NCBI GenBank assembly: GCA_009781525.1
Contig: WQXZ01000072.1
Location: 1-8,591, forward strand
Direction of reading: 5' to 3'
Source of the DNA: Coriobacteriia bacterium
Lineage (GTDB): Bacteria; Actinomycetota; Coriobacteriia; Coriobacteriales; UBA8131
Length of the DNA stretch: 8,591 bases
Part shown: positions 1-6,484 of the stretch, piece by piece
How positions within the stretch are numbered: the first letter of the stretch is position 1
Layout: every line of letters begins with the position of its first letter
Notes under the pieces: model-generated
What the model saw: the letters and a program-made list of their open reading frames with translations, nothing else
The model's database searches: none
Told to the model about the DNA's origin: nothing
Made by a program: the position numbers and the translations under genes

Positions 1-108
1 AAGAAGCTGCTAGCTTTATCTTTGTGCCAATATCTGGACACCTTGATTTCATGGGTTATGGCAACCATTGAAGCATTTGATTGGATGCAGAAATCAGTAG
101 TGCTTCAA
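1..108. other. Window-edge stretch, no identifiable gene
   Basis: Two plus-strand frames are open from the left edge. One runs to a TAG at 112-114, inside the arm of the gpsA terminator; the other runs to a TGA at 69-71. Either could be the tail of a rightward gene converging on gpsA, but neither has a recognisable motif and both are too short to judge. I see no gene on the minus strand. Confidence 0.2.
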
Positions 109-137
109 AACTAGGGGTTAGAGAGTAACCCCTAGTT
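109..137 (-). terminator. Intrinsic terminator of the gpsA operon
   Basis: A perfect 12-bp inverted repeat, AACTAGGGGTTA (109-120) and TAACCCCTAGTT (126-137), encloses a 5-nt loop. Read on the minus strand, the stem begins inside the gpsA TAA stop codon and is followed by TTTT, the layout of a Rho-independent terminator. On the plus strand no T-tract follows, so it should act mainly on leftward transcripts. It marks the 3' end of the five- or six-gene operon. Confidence 0.85.
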
Positions 138-1299
138 AGTAGAACTCTGGCTTGTACTCTCGGCTAACTAAGGCTGACAGGGCTTCATCGAGAGGTTGAT
201 TATCCCAGATGATAGAGTTCACTTGCTCGCATATCGGCATTTCTACACCGTAACGTAGAGCTACTCTAGCTACGGTGCGTGCAGCAAGCGCTCCTTCGAC
301 CACCATGTGGGTGCGTGCCTGATAGGCTTCCAGGCTACCACCTTGAGCCAGTTCATAACCAAAACTGCGATTGCGGGAGTGCTGGGATGTACAGGTTGCC
401 ACCAGGTCGCCCATCCCGGCAAGACCCATGCAGGTCAGCGGGTCTCCGCCTACTGCTTCGACAAGCCTGGCAATCTCAGCGAGACCGCGGGTCATCAGGA
501 GGGCTGCGGTGTTGTCTCCGAAGCCAAGTCCAGCGGCGAGGCCGCAGGCAATAGCGATTACATTCTTGGCAGCTCCGCAGAGCTGAACGCCGACTGTGTC
601 GGTTGAGGTATATATGCGGAAGGTCGGGGTTCCCATCAGCTCTTGAAAATATAGCGCGCAGGACTCGCTGTCAGAAGCAACTACTGCAGCAGCAGGAATC
701 TCACGGCAGACTTCTTCGGCATGATTGGGGCCAGAGAGAACTGCAATCCGATTCGGTTTTTTGATGATCTGCCCCAGTTTGTCGTGTAGCAGCGCGCCTC
801 TTTCGGGGTCTAGTCCCTTGCTTAGGATTATTACTGGAACATCAGCGGCCAATAGCGGCTTGAGCTTTTTGCCCACTTCAGCCAGTGCATTCGATGGTGT
901 GACCAGTACCACAGCCTCGGCATCAGCAACAGCTGCCTTCAGGTCGCTCTCTGCTTTGACAGTGTCAGGAAACACCAGGTCAGTGAGGTAGCGCAGGTTG
1001 CGATGATTCGAGTTGATGCTCTCGACCAAAGCCGGGTCTCGTGCCCAGATAGTGACGGAGATTCCCTTGTTGCCGAGTAACCAAGCGACAGCAGAGCCCC
1101 AGGATCCAGCGCCGATGACAGCGACTTTGCGGTTGACAGGGGTGGCGGGGGCGGCGAGAGCGGCAGCGGGCGCATCGGGAGCAGTGGCGGGGGTAGCAGC
1201 CACGTCGGCAGCACCAACCGCGTCCGCCACGTCGGCCGCACCAGCCGCGTCCGCCTGCTCGGTCGCACCAGCAACACCAATCGCATCTGAACAAGTCAT
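136..1299 (-). CDS. gpsA: NAD(P)+-dependent glycerol-3-phosphate dehydrogenase with Ala-rich N-terminal extension
   Basis: This cytosolic enzyme reduces dihydroxyacetone phosphate to sn-glycerol 3-phosphate, the backbone for phospholipids. Motifs in order are the Rossmann loop IGAGSWGSA (residues 62-70), SKG (160-162), SGPNHAEEV (189-197), GAAKN with the presumed catalytic Lys (K245), GDNT (261-264) and GLAGMGDL (292-299). At 387 residues it is longer than the usual ~330-340, because about 55 Ala/Asp/Pro/Thr-rich residues precede the Rossmann strand. The start is well supported. AGGAGG lies 5 nt before the ATG, inside the last codons of plsY, and the ATG directly follows the plsY stop. No other start codon lies near the enzyme core. 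The zero gap suggests translational coupling with plsY, whose product uses the GpsA product after acyl-phosphate activation. The extension looks disordered and its role is unknown. Confidence 0.96.
   Translation of the reverse strand: MTCSDAIGVAGATEQADAAGAADVADAVGAADVAATPATAPDAPAAALAAPATPVNRKVAVIGAGSWGSAVAWLLGNKGISVTIWARDPALVESINSNHRNLRYLTDLVFPDTVKAESDLKAAVADAEAVVLVTPSNALAEVGKKLKPLLAADVPVIILSKGLDPERGALLHDKLGQIIKKPNRIAVLSGPNHAEEVCREIPAAAVVASDSESCALYFQELMGTPTFRIYTSTDTVGVQLCGAAKNVIAIACGLAAGLGFGDNTAALLMTRGLAEIARLVEAVGGDPLTCMGLAGMGDLVATCTSQHSRNRSFGYELAQGGSLEAYQARTHMVVEGALAARTVARVALRYGVEMPICEQVNSIIWDNQPLDEALSALVSREYKPEFY
1201..1254 (-). repeat. Two tandem 27-bp units in the gpsA N-terminal extension
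   Basis: Units 1201-1227 and 1228-1254 match at 25 of 27 positions. They encode two 9-residue blocks of the form (A/V)GAADVA(D/A)(A/T) around residues 15-36. The period is a multiple of three, so unit gain or loss keeps the frame. This suggests the Ala-rich extension grew by slippage or unequal exchange. Confidence 0.85.
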
Positions 1300-2058
1300 C
1301 TAGGCCTCCTCTTTTGCCAAAGCATCCTTTTTGGCGCCTATCCGGTTCTCATTTCCGGCACGTAGTCGGGCAATGTTTCCTCGATGCGCCCAGATTACCA
1401 GGCTCGCCGACAAGCAAACCATTCCGATAAAGAAAGGCTCACCATGCATTGCCCAAGCGGCCACAAAGGGAGCAACTAAAGCCGCAGATATCGAACCGAC
1501 GCTGACATAGCGGGTAACGATGGTTAATAGAGCAAACACGCTGGCAAGAACAACAAGACTAATAGGTCCAAAAGCAAAGAACAGGGCTCCTGCAGCCACA
1601 GCAATGCCCTTACCACCTTTAAACTTCAACCAAGGGCTGAACACGTGACCGCAGATGGCTCCGAAAAAACCGACACCCGCAACCAATCCAAAGGCATGAG
1701 TAGTTGCAACTGCCAGACTTTCTGCATCAATGATGCTTTTGCCAAAGATCACCAGCTTGGCGCTACCGATAACGATTGCTTCTGTGCCACTTGCGGACAG
1801 ATCCACTACCAGCATCACAGCCAGTACCATTGAGATAAAACCAGCCAGGATGCCTTTTAAAAAGTCCAGGCAAAACACCGCCACTCCTCCGACTGCCCCC
1901 ATTGTGCGAAAAGCGTTAGTAGTGCCGATATTGCCAGAGCCATGCTCGCGGATATCCTGACGATAGAATAGACGAGAGATGATAACGCCCCATGGTATTG
2001 AACCTAGAAGAAACGAGAGCAAGAAAGCTATGGCAGAGAAAAACAAGATCTTATCCAT
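1300..2058 (-). CDS. plsY: Acyl-phosphate:glycerol-3-phosphate acyltransferase PlsY
   Basis: This integral membrane enzyme transfers an acyl group from acyl phosphate to position 1 of glycerol 3-phosphate, giving lysophosphatidic acid. The three family loops are present: GSIPWG (19-24), GSGNIGTTNAFRTMG (40-54) followed by DFLKG (65-69), and FKGGKG (146-151). A late NxxR-type tail surrounds residues 228-240. Hydrophobic stretches at roughly 5-22, 57-90, 120-140, 155-185 and 190-226 fit a multi-pass protein. It has 252 residues against about 195-215 for most homologues. The excess is a hydrophobic insert around residues 78-125, between the DFLKG loop and the GHVF segment, plus a short charged tail. 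GAGG stands 7 nt before the ATG. The gene lies 54 bp after der and abuts gpsA. Confidence 0.95.
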   Translation of the reverse strand: MDKILFFSAIAFLLSFLLGSIPWGVIISRLFYRQDIREHGSGNIGTTNAFRTMGAVGGVAVFCLDFLKGILAGFISMVLAVMLVVDLSASGTEAIVIGSAKLVIFGKSIIDAESLAVATTHAFGLVAGVGFFGAICGHVFSPWLKFKGGKGIAVAAGALFFAFGPISLVVLASVFALLTIVTRYVSVGSISAALVAPFVAAWAMHGEPFFIGMVCLSASLVIWAHRGNIARLRAGNENRIGAKKDALAKEEA

Positions 2059-2112
2059 AATTTGACCTCAACTGACTCGAGTAGCAAGATGAACCGTGAG
2101 CGACAAACACAG

Positions 2113-3438
2113 CTAGTCCTTCCTGCGAAACTTCAGCTTGACCGGGGTGCCCTCGAGCGGCAGGGCTGCACGCAGGCGGTTCTCAAGATAACGTTCAAAG
2201 TTGTCGTCGATTATCTGTGGATGGTTAGCAAAGAAGGTGAAAACCGGCGGCTTTCTGCCGGTTTGGGTGACATAGTTGATGCGCAGGCGCATGCGACCCT
2301 GGCTGATAGTGTGGCCGAAGTCGCGCAGCTCAGTCAGCAAGGCGTTCAGCGCAGAGGTCTTGAACTGGGTGCTGTAGCTTTCGTAGACCTGGTCGATTGC
2401 GTCCCAGATGCGATGGGTGCTGCGTCCGGTCAGAGCCGAAATCGGGATGATGGGCGCGTAGGCGACAAAAGGCATGTCCTCTTCGACCTGTTGGCGCACC
2501 TTCAAGCGGCTTTCAGGGGTTTGCAGCTGATCCCACTTGTTGATAAGAATTACCAGTGCTGAGCCACGCTCTTCTGCCAGGCGGGCAACACGTTGATCCT
2601 GGTCGGTTAGCCCCAAGGTTGCGTCCACCAGTAGCAGGGCAACGTCGGCGCGGTCGATGGCGCGTAGAGCGCGGACGAATCCGTAGTATTCGACATCGGC
2701 GGATATCTGTGACTTGCGGCGAATGCCAGCGGTGTCGATGATGCGGTAGTTGATGCCATTGCGGGTTATGACCGAGTCAATGGCATCGCGGGTGGTTCCT
2801 GCTACCTCGCTGACAATCGAGCGTTCGGTGCCCAGCAGACGGTTGGTCAAGGTTGACTTGCCAGCGTTCGGGCGACCGATAATGGCGACGCAGATTTCGG
2901 TAACCCCCGCAGCAGTGGGATCCAGCGACTCCGCGTCGGCACTCGGCAGCAGTGCCACCAGTGCATCCAGCAGGTCTCCGGTGCCATGACCGTGTAAGCC
3001 CGAGACAGACCATGGCTCGCCCAAGCCAAGCTTGTAGAACTCCCAAAGCTGGTCTTCGCGCATCGGTTCGTCAACCTTATTAACCAGCAGCATCACCGGA
3101 CGACCAGAGCGATTTAAAATGCGAGCAACTTCACTATCGTCATATATCAACCCGTTTTGGCCATCGACCATAAACAACACAACATCGGCTTCCTCGCAGG
3201 CAACCAGCGCCTGATTGCGAATCGAGCGCTGAAAAGTATCGTCGCCACCCATCTCAATACCGCCGGTATCAATCAACATAAACTCGCAGCCGTTCCACTC
3301 CGCGACGTGATAGCTGCGGTCGCGCGTCACCCCGCGTTCAGCATGCACAATGGCCTCATTGGTTTGGGCAATGCGGTTAACGAAAGTGGATTTGCCGACA
3401 TTCGGTCGACCAACCACGGCAACGATCGGAAGGTTCAC
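2113..3438 (-). CDS. der: Ribosome-assembly GTPase Der (EngA), two GTPase domains
   Basis: Der is an essential tandem GTPase that binds the 50S subunit during late assembly. Domain 1 shows G1 GRPNVGKST (10-18), G2 Thr in GVTRD (36-40), G3 DTGG (57-60) and G4 NKVD (120-123). Domain 2 shows GRPNAGKST (188-196), GTTRD (214-218), DTAGI (235-239), NKWD (300-303) and SAL (334-336). A KH-like C-terminal domain spans about 355-438 and ends in a basic tail. The 441-residue length is normal for the family. The start codon is GTG, placed by alignment of the N-terminus just before the first GTPase strand; only a weak purine-rich SD (GTGAG region) precedes it. It lies 40 bp downstream of the DUF512 gene in the same operon. 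All nucleotide-binding motifs are intact. Confidence 0.98.
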   Translation of the reverse strand: MNLPIVAVVGRPNVGKSTFVNRIAQTNEAIVHAERGVTRDRSYHVAEWNGCEFMLIDTGGIEMGGDDTFQRSIRNQALVACEEADVVLFMVDGQNGLIYDDSEVARILNRSGRPVMLLVNKVDEPMREDQLWEFYKLGLGEPWSVSGLHGHGTGDLLDALVALLPSADAESLDPTAAGVTEICVAIIGRPNAGKSTLTNRLLGTERSIVSEVAGTTRDAIDSVITRNGINYRIIDTAGIRRKSQISADVEYYGFVRALRAIDRADVALLLVDATLGLTDQDQRVARLAEERGSALVILINKWDQLQTPESRLKVRQQVEEDMPFVAYAPIIPISALTGRSTHRIWDAIDQVYESYSTQFKTSALNALLTELRDFGHTISQGRMRLRINYVTQTGRKPPVFTFFANHPQIIDDNFERYLENRLRAALPLEGTPVKLKFRRKD

Positions 3439-3478
3439 AAAACACTCACTCTCTGCGCTGGTAAAGGTCAGGCTGATG

Positions 3479-4897
3479 CTAATAGGTTACCACATGCAGC
3501 TTGTAGCTAACCGCCTCCTGCAGTTGTTGCAGCGTATAGCCATCAAGAGTAAGCTCGTCCGAGTTAAAGATAACACTGGGGATAAGAACCCGCTTTTTCT
3601 GGTTGGATGGTGCATTATCCAGCGAATTAAGCGCGTCGATGATGTCAGCACCTGTCAAAAGACCTGTGACATTCACGCATCCGCTGAAGAATTGGTTGGC
3701 TACCGGTAGAACGCTCAGCTGGTGCGCATGCGGTGAGCCTGCGACCAGTTGCTCAAGTATTGGAGCGAAGGCAGTTCCTGTGAGTAGTATCAGGTGGGTA
3801 GCAGCGGGAGTATGCGAGCTGGTTTGGCTGACTGTATCATCTGTCTCAGCTGCTTGCATGATGGTGTCTAGAATGGCAAGCCACTCAGAAATGAAGCTGC
3901 GAACCATACCGATGCCGTTTTCGTATTGTGGAAAGTCGCCGTAGTATTCGAGACCCGGCAGCTCGCGTCTCGCCAGTAAGAACCAATCGTCAGCCAGTTG
4001 CACCTGTGGTGCAAGCGGCAACAGCCAGTCAATCAACTGCTCTGCTTGCGCGGGTGTATGCGAACTCTGCTGCTCTGCATAGCGCGTGTAGGCGTAGGGA
4101 ACGATTCCTGTTGATAGTATCTGAGGGTGCCTGGCAATCCAAGCCAGAGTCTCTGCCAGTATGTTACCGTCATTTACCCCTGGCACCAAGACAATCTGCG
4201 TATGAAACTCGATGCCAGCAGCTAGTAAAGCTTCCAGGTTGTCGAAGCTAACTTGAGCATTGCTACCAATCAAGCCGCTACGAACTTCCGGCTGTACTGC
4301 ATGTAGCGAGACATTCAAAGGTGAGAGGCGTTGTGCGATTATTCGGTTTATGTCGGTCTGGTCAAGGTTAGAAAGCGTGACAAAGTTTCCCTGTAGAAAT
4401 GACAGTCGGAAGTCATCATCACGCTGGTAAAGTGCTGAGCGAAGCCCCTCAGGCAGCATGTTCAGAAAGCAGAAACTGCAACTGTTGACGCAGGTGCGCA
4501 TACCGTCGAATAGCGGTTGCTCAAACTCGATTCCCCAGGGTTCGGATAAGGTTCGTCTGAGGGAGAAATGCTCGGGAGCAGCGGTGGCTGCAGAGACTGA
4601 AGTCGCCACCTCCGCAGTTTCTGTGTCAGCACTTGAAGTGTCAGTTGCTGCTGTTGAGCCGCCAGCAGCTCTCACGATTTCAAGCTCAAGCTGACAACCA
4701 TCGCTCAGCCAAAGCCAGTCAATGATATCGCGCAGTACCTTACCGTTGACATTGATGACAATCATGCCTGGTTTTAGCCCAGCCTGATCTGCTGGCGAAT
4801 CAGTGGTAATCGAAGAAACAAAAGCTCGAGATGTGGCTGGCACCTGAGCCTGGGCGTAACAGTTGTTTTGTCGAGTTTCCATTAAGCTGAACACCAC
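3479..4897 (-). CDS. DUF512 family protein: PDZ plus radical-SAM-like Fe-S domain
   Basis: The function of this family is unknown; members are annotated as putative FeS oxidoreductases. A PDZ-like segment (about 24-76, with SPADQAGLKPGMIVINVNG at 34-52) is followed by a Ser/Thr/Ala-rich linker (78-108). A radical-SAM-type cluster site C136-x3-C140-x2-C143 comes next, then the family signature LPEGLR and DDDFRLSFLQGN (161-171). The C-terminal DUF512 part covers about 240-470. The 472-residue length is slightly long because of the linker and a second low-complexity patch near 350-366. I chose the GTG at 4895-4897: GGAAGAAG, in the last codons of the toxin gene, lies upstream, though at long spacing. 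The ATG at codon 6 has no SD. The gene starts 5 bp after the toxin stop and is followed by der, consistent with a role linked to translation or ribosome biogenesis, which remains inference. Confidence 0.9.
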   Translation of the reverse strand: MVFSLMETRQNNCYAQAQVPATSRAFVSSITTDSPADQAGLKPGMIVINVNGKVLRDIIDWLWLSDGCQLELEIVRAAGGSTAATDTSSADTETAEVATSVSAATAAPEHFSLRRTLSEPWGIEFEQPLFDGMRTCVNSCSFCFLNMLPEGLRSALYQRDDDFRLSFLQGNFVTLSNLDQTDINRIIAQRLSPLNVSLHAVQPEVRSGLIGSNAQVSFDNLEALLAAGIEFHTQIVLVPGVNDGNILAETLAWIARHPQILSTGIVPYAYTRYAEQQSSHTPAQAEQLIDWLLPLAPQVQLADDWFLLARRELPGLEYYGDFPQYENGIGMVRSFISEWLAILDTIMQAAETDDTVSQTSSHTPAATHLILLTGTAFAPILEQLVAGSPHAHQLSVLPVANQFFSGCVNVTGLLTGADIIDALNSLDNAPSNQKKRVLIPSVIFNSDELTLDGYTLQQLQEAVSYKLHVVTY

Positions 4898-4902
4898 TTA
4901 TT

Positions 4903-5244
4903 TCATGCTTCTTCCACTACACTTTTGATATCTAGTAGTGCCGCGATCTGCTGACCAATCTCATGCAGTTGCTCTGGGGATATCTTGCCAATACATGTTC
5001 CAAGCTCAGTTCTTGCTACTGTGACGATCTTCTCAGTCATAACATAGCTTTTTGAAACAAGACCGTTTGTTATCTTTGGTTCTATAAGCACCCGAGTGGG
5101 AATATCAGAAGAATCATAAGATGTGAAAAGACACAGGATTATAGAATCAAACTGATCTCCTATAGAGCCTTGAATTATTACAACCGGTCGTGCTTTGCTC
5201 GCATATCTATCATCCTGCAAAGTCCAGATTTCACCGCGCTGCAT
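4903..5244 (-). CDS. MazF/PemK-family endoribonuclease toxin
   Basis: Proteins of this family are sequence-specific mRNA interferases of type II toxin-antitoxin systems. The 113-residue length is typical. Visible family features are RGEIW (3-7), the SKARPVVIIQ strand with R19 (16-25), TS at 41-42 with the conserved catalytic Thr, NGL (60-62), the EKI strand (71-73) and the LGxxIG turn (81-86). Both R19 and T41 are present, so the toxin looks active. The ATG lies inside the antitoxin gene and the two overlap by 14 bp, so translation is probably coupled; there is no strong SD of its own. The stop lies 5 bp before the DUF512 start, which makes the toxin gene part of the housekeeping transcript. 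Confidence 0.9.
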   Translation of the reverse strand: MQRGEIWTLQDDRYASKARPVVIIQGSIGDQFDSIILCLFTSYDSSDIPTRVLIEPKITNGLVSKSYVMTEKIVTVARTELGTCIGKISPEQLHEIGQQIAALLDIKSVVEEA

Positions 5245-5482
5245 CTATGACTCGCTTTGACATCCTAGTGGCAAACTCAGTTGCCTCTTCCTCTGACGCA
5301 AATGGTTCAAAGTCTGGTTGTGATCTGACTTTAACTTCATATGGAAAACCTCTGCACTCATTAAATGCTGCAATGAACATTCGCATAGCATCAGAAGGTG
5401 TTGTGCCAAGCATCTTGGTGTTAGCAAGAAACTCTTCAGCTTGTTTTTCGTCGACTCTTGTTGATAACTGTCTTGTTGACAT
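5231..5482 (-). CDS. RelB/DinJ-type ribbon-helix-helix antitoxin
   Basis: This is the cognate antitoxin of the downstream MazF-type toxin, expected to bind the toxin and repress the operon. It has 83 residues. The N-terminal strand LSTRVDE (6-12) is followed by two helices (about 13-24 and 29-42) containing the TPSDAMRMFI motif of RelB/DinJ proteins, then GFPYEV (45-50), matching the family's usual lPF segment. The acidic C-terminal half (57-83) would be the toxin-binding part. AAGGAGG lies 4 nt before the ATG, the strongest ribosome binding site in the window. RelB/DinJ antitoxins usually partner RelE/YafQ toxins, so pairing with MazF makes this a hybrid module. Confidence 0.87.
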   Translation of the reverse strand: MSTRQLSTRVDEKQAEEFLANTKMLGTTPSDAMRMFIAAFNECRGFPYEVKVRSQPDFEPFASEEEATEFATRMSKRVIDAAR

Positions 5483-5486
5483 ATAA

Positions 5487-5493
5487 CCTCCTT
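5487..5493 (-). promoter_or_regulatory. Strong Shine-Dalgarno of the antitoxin gene
   Basis: AAGGAGG on the minus strand stands 4 nt from the antitoxin ATG and is a full match to the 16S 3' end. The toxin has no comparable site. The difference would give excess antitoxin over toxin, as expected for this kind of module. Confidence 0.85.
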
Positions 5494-5510
5494 AACACAA
5501 GAACTATTGC

Positions 5511-5553
5511 TAACATATCTTAACATATTGTTTAGTTATCGTTGTGATCGCAA
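5511..5553 (-). promoter_or_regulatory. Putative promoter and tandem operator of the toxin-antitoxin operon
   Basis: On the minus strand TTGCGA (5548-5553) and CAATAT (5525-5530) are separated by 17 bp, an acceptable sigma-70-type pair. The plus strand carries TAACATAT twice with exactly 10-bp spacing (5511-5518 and 5521-5528), overlapping the -10. AACA-TAT-TGTT (5522-5532) also forms a small palindrome. Direct repeats one helical turn apart over a -10 fit binding by a ribbon-helix-helix antitoxin for autorepression. It is the only convincing promoter I see upstream of the DUF512-der-plsY-gpsA genes. Function is inferred. Confidence 0.5.
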
Positions 5554-5707
5554 GCACGAAGTACTTGGCTGTGGCAATCCAAAAAGGGGCTTGCAAATGA
5601 TCGAGAGTCACTACGACCGCTACTCACACCTGCCCGCTTTTGGATCTATCGCTGCGCTCTGGATGACGGTTGCGAGCTCGAACACGAAATACTTTTTTTA
5701 CTAGCAT

Positions 5708-5879
5708 AGATTAACGATAAGCGGTAATTACATAGGCTATTTCTGCTACCTAATACCTCTGAGAGCGAAAAGGACATCGTAGAAGCTCTATCGCAGCCTC
5801 CATGTGTGGTAATAAATACCACAGTAGTTTGGCGTTTACCACATGGTTGCCTCAACAGAAAATCGCCTATCGTTAATCT
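5708..5879. repeat. Inverted-repeat-bounded segment, possible MITE-like remnant
   Basis: Arms 5708-5723 and 5864-5879 are reverse complements over 15 of 16 positions, with a 12-bp perfect core (AGATTAACGATA and TATCGTTAATCT). They enclose 140 bp of non-coding DNA. I see no clear target duplication next to the arms, so a non-autonomous mobile element is only one reading; a large regulatory stem is another. Confidence 0.4.
5800..5846. repeat. Alternative hairpins sharing one arm
   Basis: TGTGGTA (5805-5811) and TACCACA (5817-5823) form a perfect 7-bp stem with a 5-nt loop. TACCACA recurs at 5837-5843 within TACCACATGG, which can pair instead with CCATGTGTGGTA (5800-5811) with a 2-nt bulge. The two pairings compete for the same left arm. 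The cluster lies inside the larger inverted-repeat segment. Confidence 0.5.
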
Positions 5880-5989
5880 GTGCTACCAACTCAGGTTTTT
5901 TGACGCGTGCATTTATCCAAGCGGTAGAGCGGCTGATTGTCGAAGGCAGGAGGGTGATTTCTTGCGTTGTTATCTGAAGAGCAACTAGA

Positions 5990-6388
5990 ATGCAAGTCTG
6001 GAGAGATGATATAAAAAAGATCCGGTTCTATTTGTGTATTGTTCAATCCCCTGTTTTGGTAGGTGCGACAGCAGTGGCATTGTAGTCTGCGTATTCTGCC
6101 CCGAAAGCCCAGGCTGCAAATCTTATAAAGTATTTAGAACATGAAGAGCAATACGACGGGGCTCCCGCTGCAGGTTTTATCCCTGACGTAAAAACAGCCA
6201 AGGTGATTGGCTCTCAGATTATTGATAATTTGACGGGTAGAAGATCACTATTCTCTGAGGCGATCATTAAGTATGATGAGGCAAATAGATTATGGTTTGT
6301 CGCTAAGAATTATTATCCCCGGAATGGCGATATCGTTGTAATGAGGCAAGATACAGGGGAAATCATTGAAGCGCTTCTTACAAAATAG
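5990..6388 (+). pseudogene. Secreted NTF2-fold (YbbC-like) immunity protein, amber codon in signal peptide
   Basis: From the ATG at 5990 the frame runs to a TAA after codon 132, broken only by a TAG at 6083-6085 (codon 32). Before the TAG there is a basic segment (DDIKKIR) and a hydrophobic run (LVGATAVAL). After it comes SAYSAPKAQA, resembling the end of a signal peptide with an A-x-A cleavage site. The mature part has the pattern of small NTF2-fold immunity domains: FIPDVKTAKVIG, a central LWFV strand, a Gly-Asp turn, GEIIEALLTK at the end. Length and layout resemble E. coli YbbC. A GTG at 6203 could start an internal fragment without export signal. No cognate toxin is nearby. The ribosome binding site is weak. 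Family assignment is by pattern only. Confidence 0.5.
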
Positions 6389-6431
6389 TTTTACCAGAAC
6401 GCTATTCAGTTCAGAAATCTAACTGCTCAAA

Positions 6432-6466
6432 CGTAGGTCATCTTTGTTTATGGAAAACAGCCTACG
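6432..6466. terminator. Hairpin between converging genes, possible bidirectional terminator
   Basis: CGTAGG (6432-6437) pairs with CCTACG (6461-6466), and inside it TGTTT (6445-6449) pairs with AAACA (6455-6459) around a 5-nt loop. The structure lies in the 96-bp gap between the rightward NTF2-fold gene (stop at 6388) and the leftward ispH remnant (stop at 6485). Each side is followed by only a short, broken T-run, so termination strength is doubtful. Confidence 0.4.
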
Positions 6467-6484
6467 ATAATTTCGTACGTATGT

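Larger units (their letters stand above)
5554..5989. other. Non-coding accessory stretch with inverted repeats
   Basis: I find no coding region here on either strand; the open frames lack recognisable motifs and plausible ribosome binding sites. The stretch is AT-rich in its middle and contains a 16-bp inverted-repeat pair and a cluster of hairpins, listed separately. It separates the leftward operon from the rightward NTF2-fold gene, and so probably holds divergent control sequences as well as remnants of inserted DNA. Confidence 0.5.

Noticed and set aside
307..606. Plus-strand open frames opposite gpsA
   Set aside because: They are antisense shadows of a gene with all family motifs and have no ribosome binding site or recognisable product.
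2062..2562. 166-codon plus-strand open frame opposite der
   Set aside because: It lies opposite the der KH and second GTPase domains; der is fully supported and the antisense product has no motif.
5555..5694. Imperfect direct repeat CACGAAGTACTT / CACGAAATACTT, 128 bp apart
   Set aside because: Only 12 bp with one mismatch and no third copy or extension; chance is a sufficient explanation.
5507..5704. 65-codon plus-strand open frame near the toxin-antitoxin promoter
   Set aside because: It overlaps the promoter and operator repeats, has no SD, and its translation shows no known pattern.
5919..5950. tRNA-like string including GCGGTAGAGC, similar to a D-arm
   Set aside because: No matching D-stem partner, anticodon stem, T-arm or acceptor stem surrounds it, so it does not fold as a tRNA.
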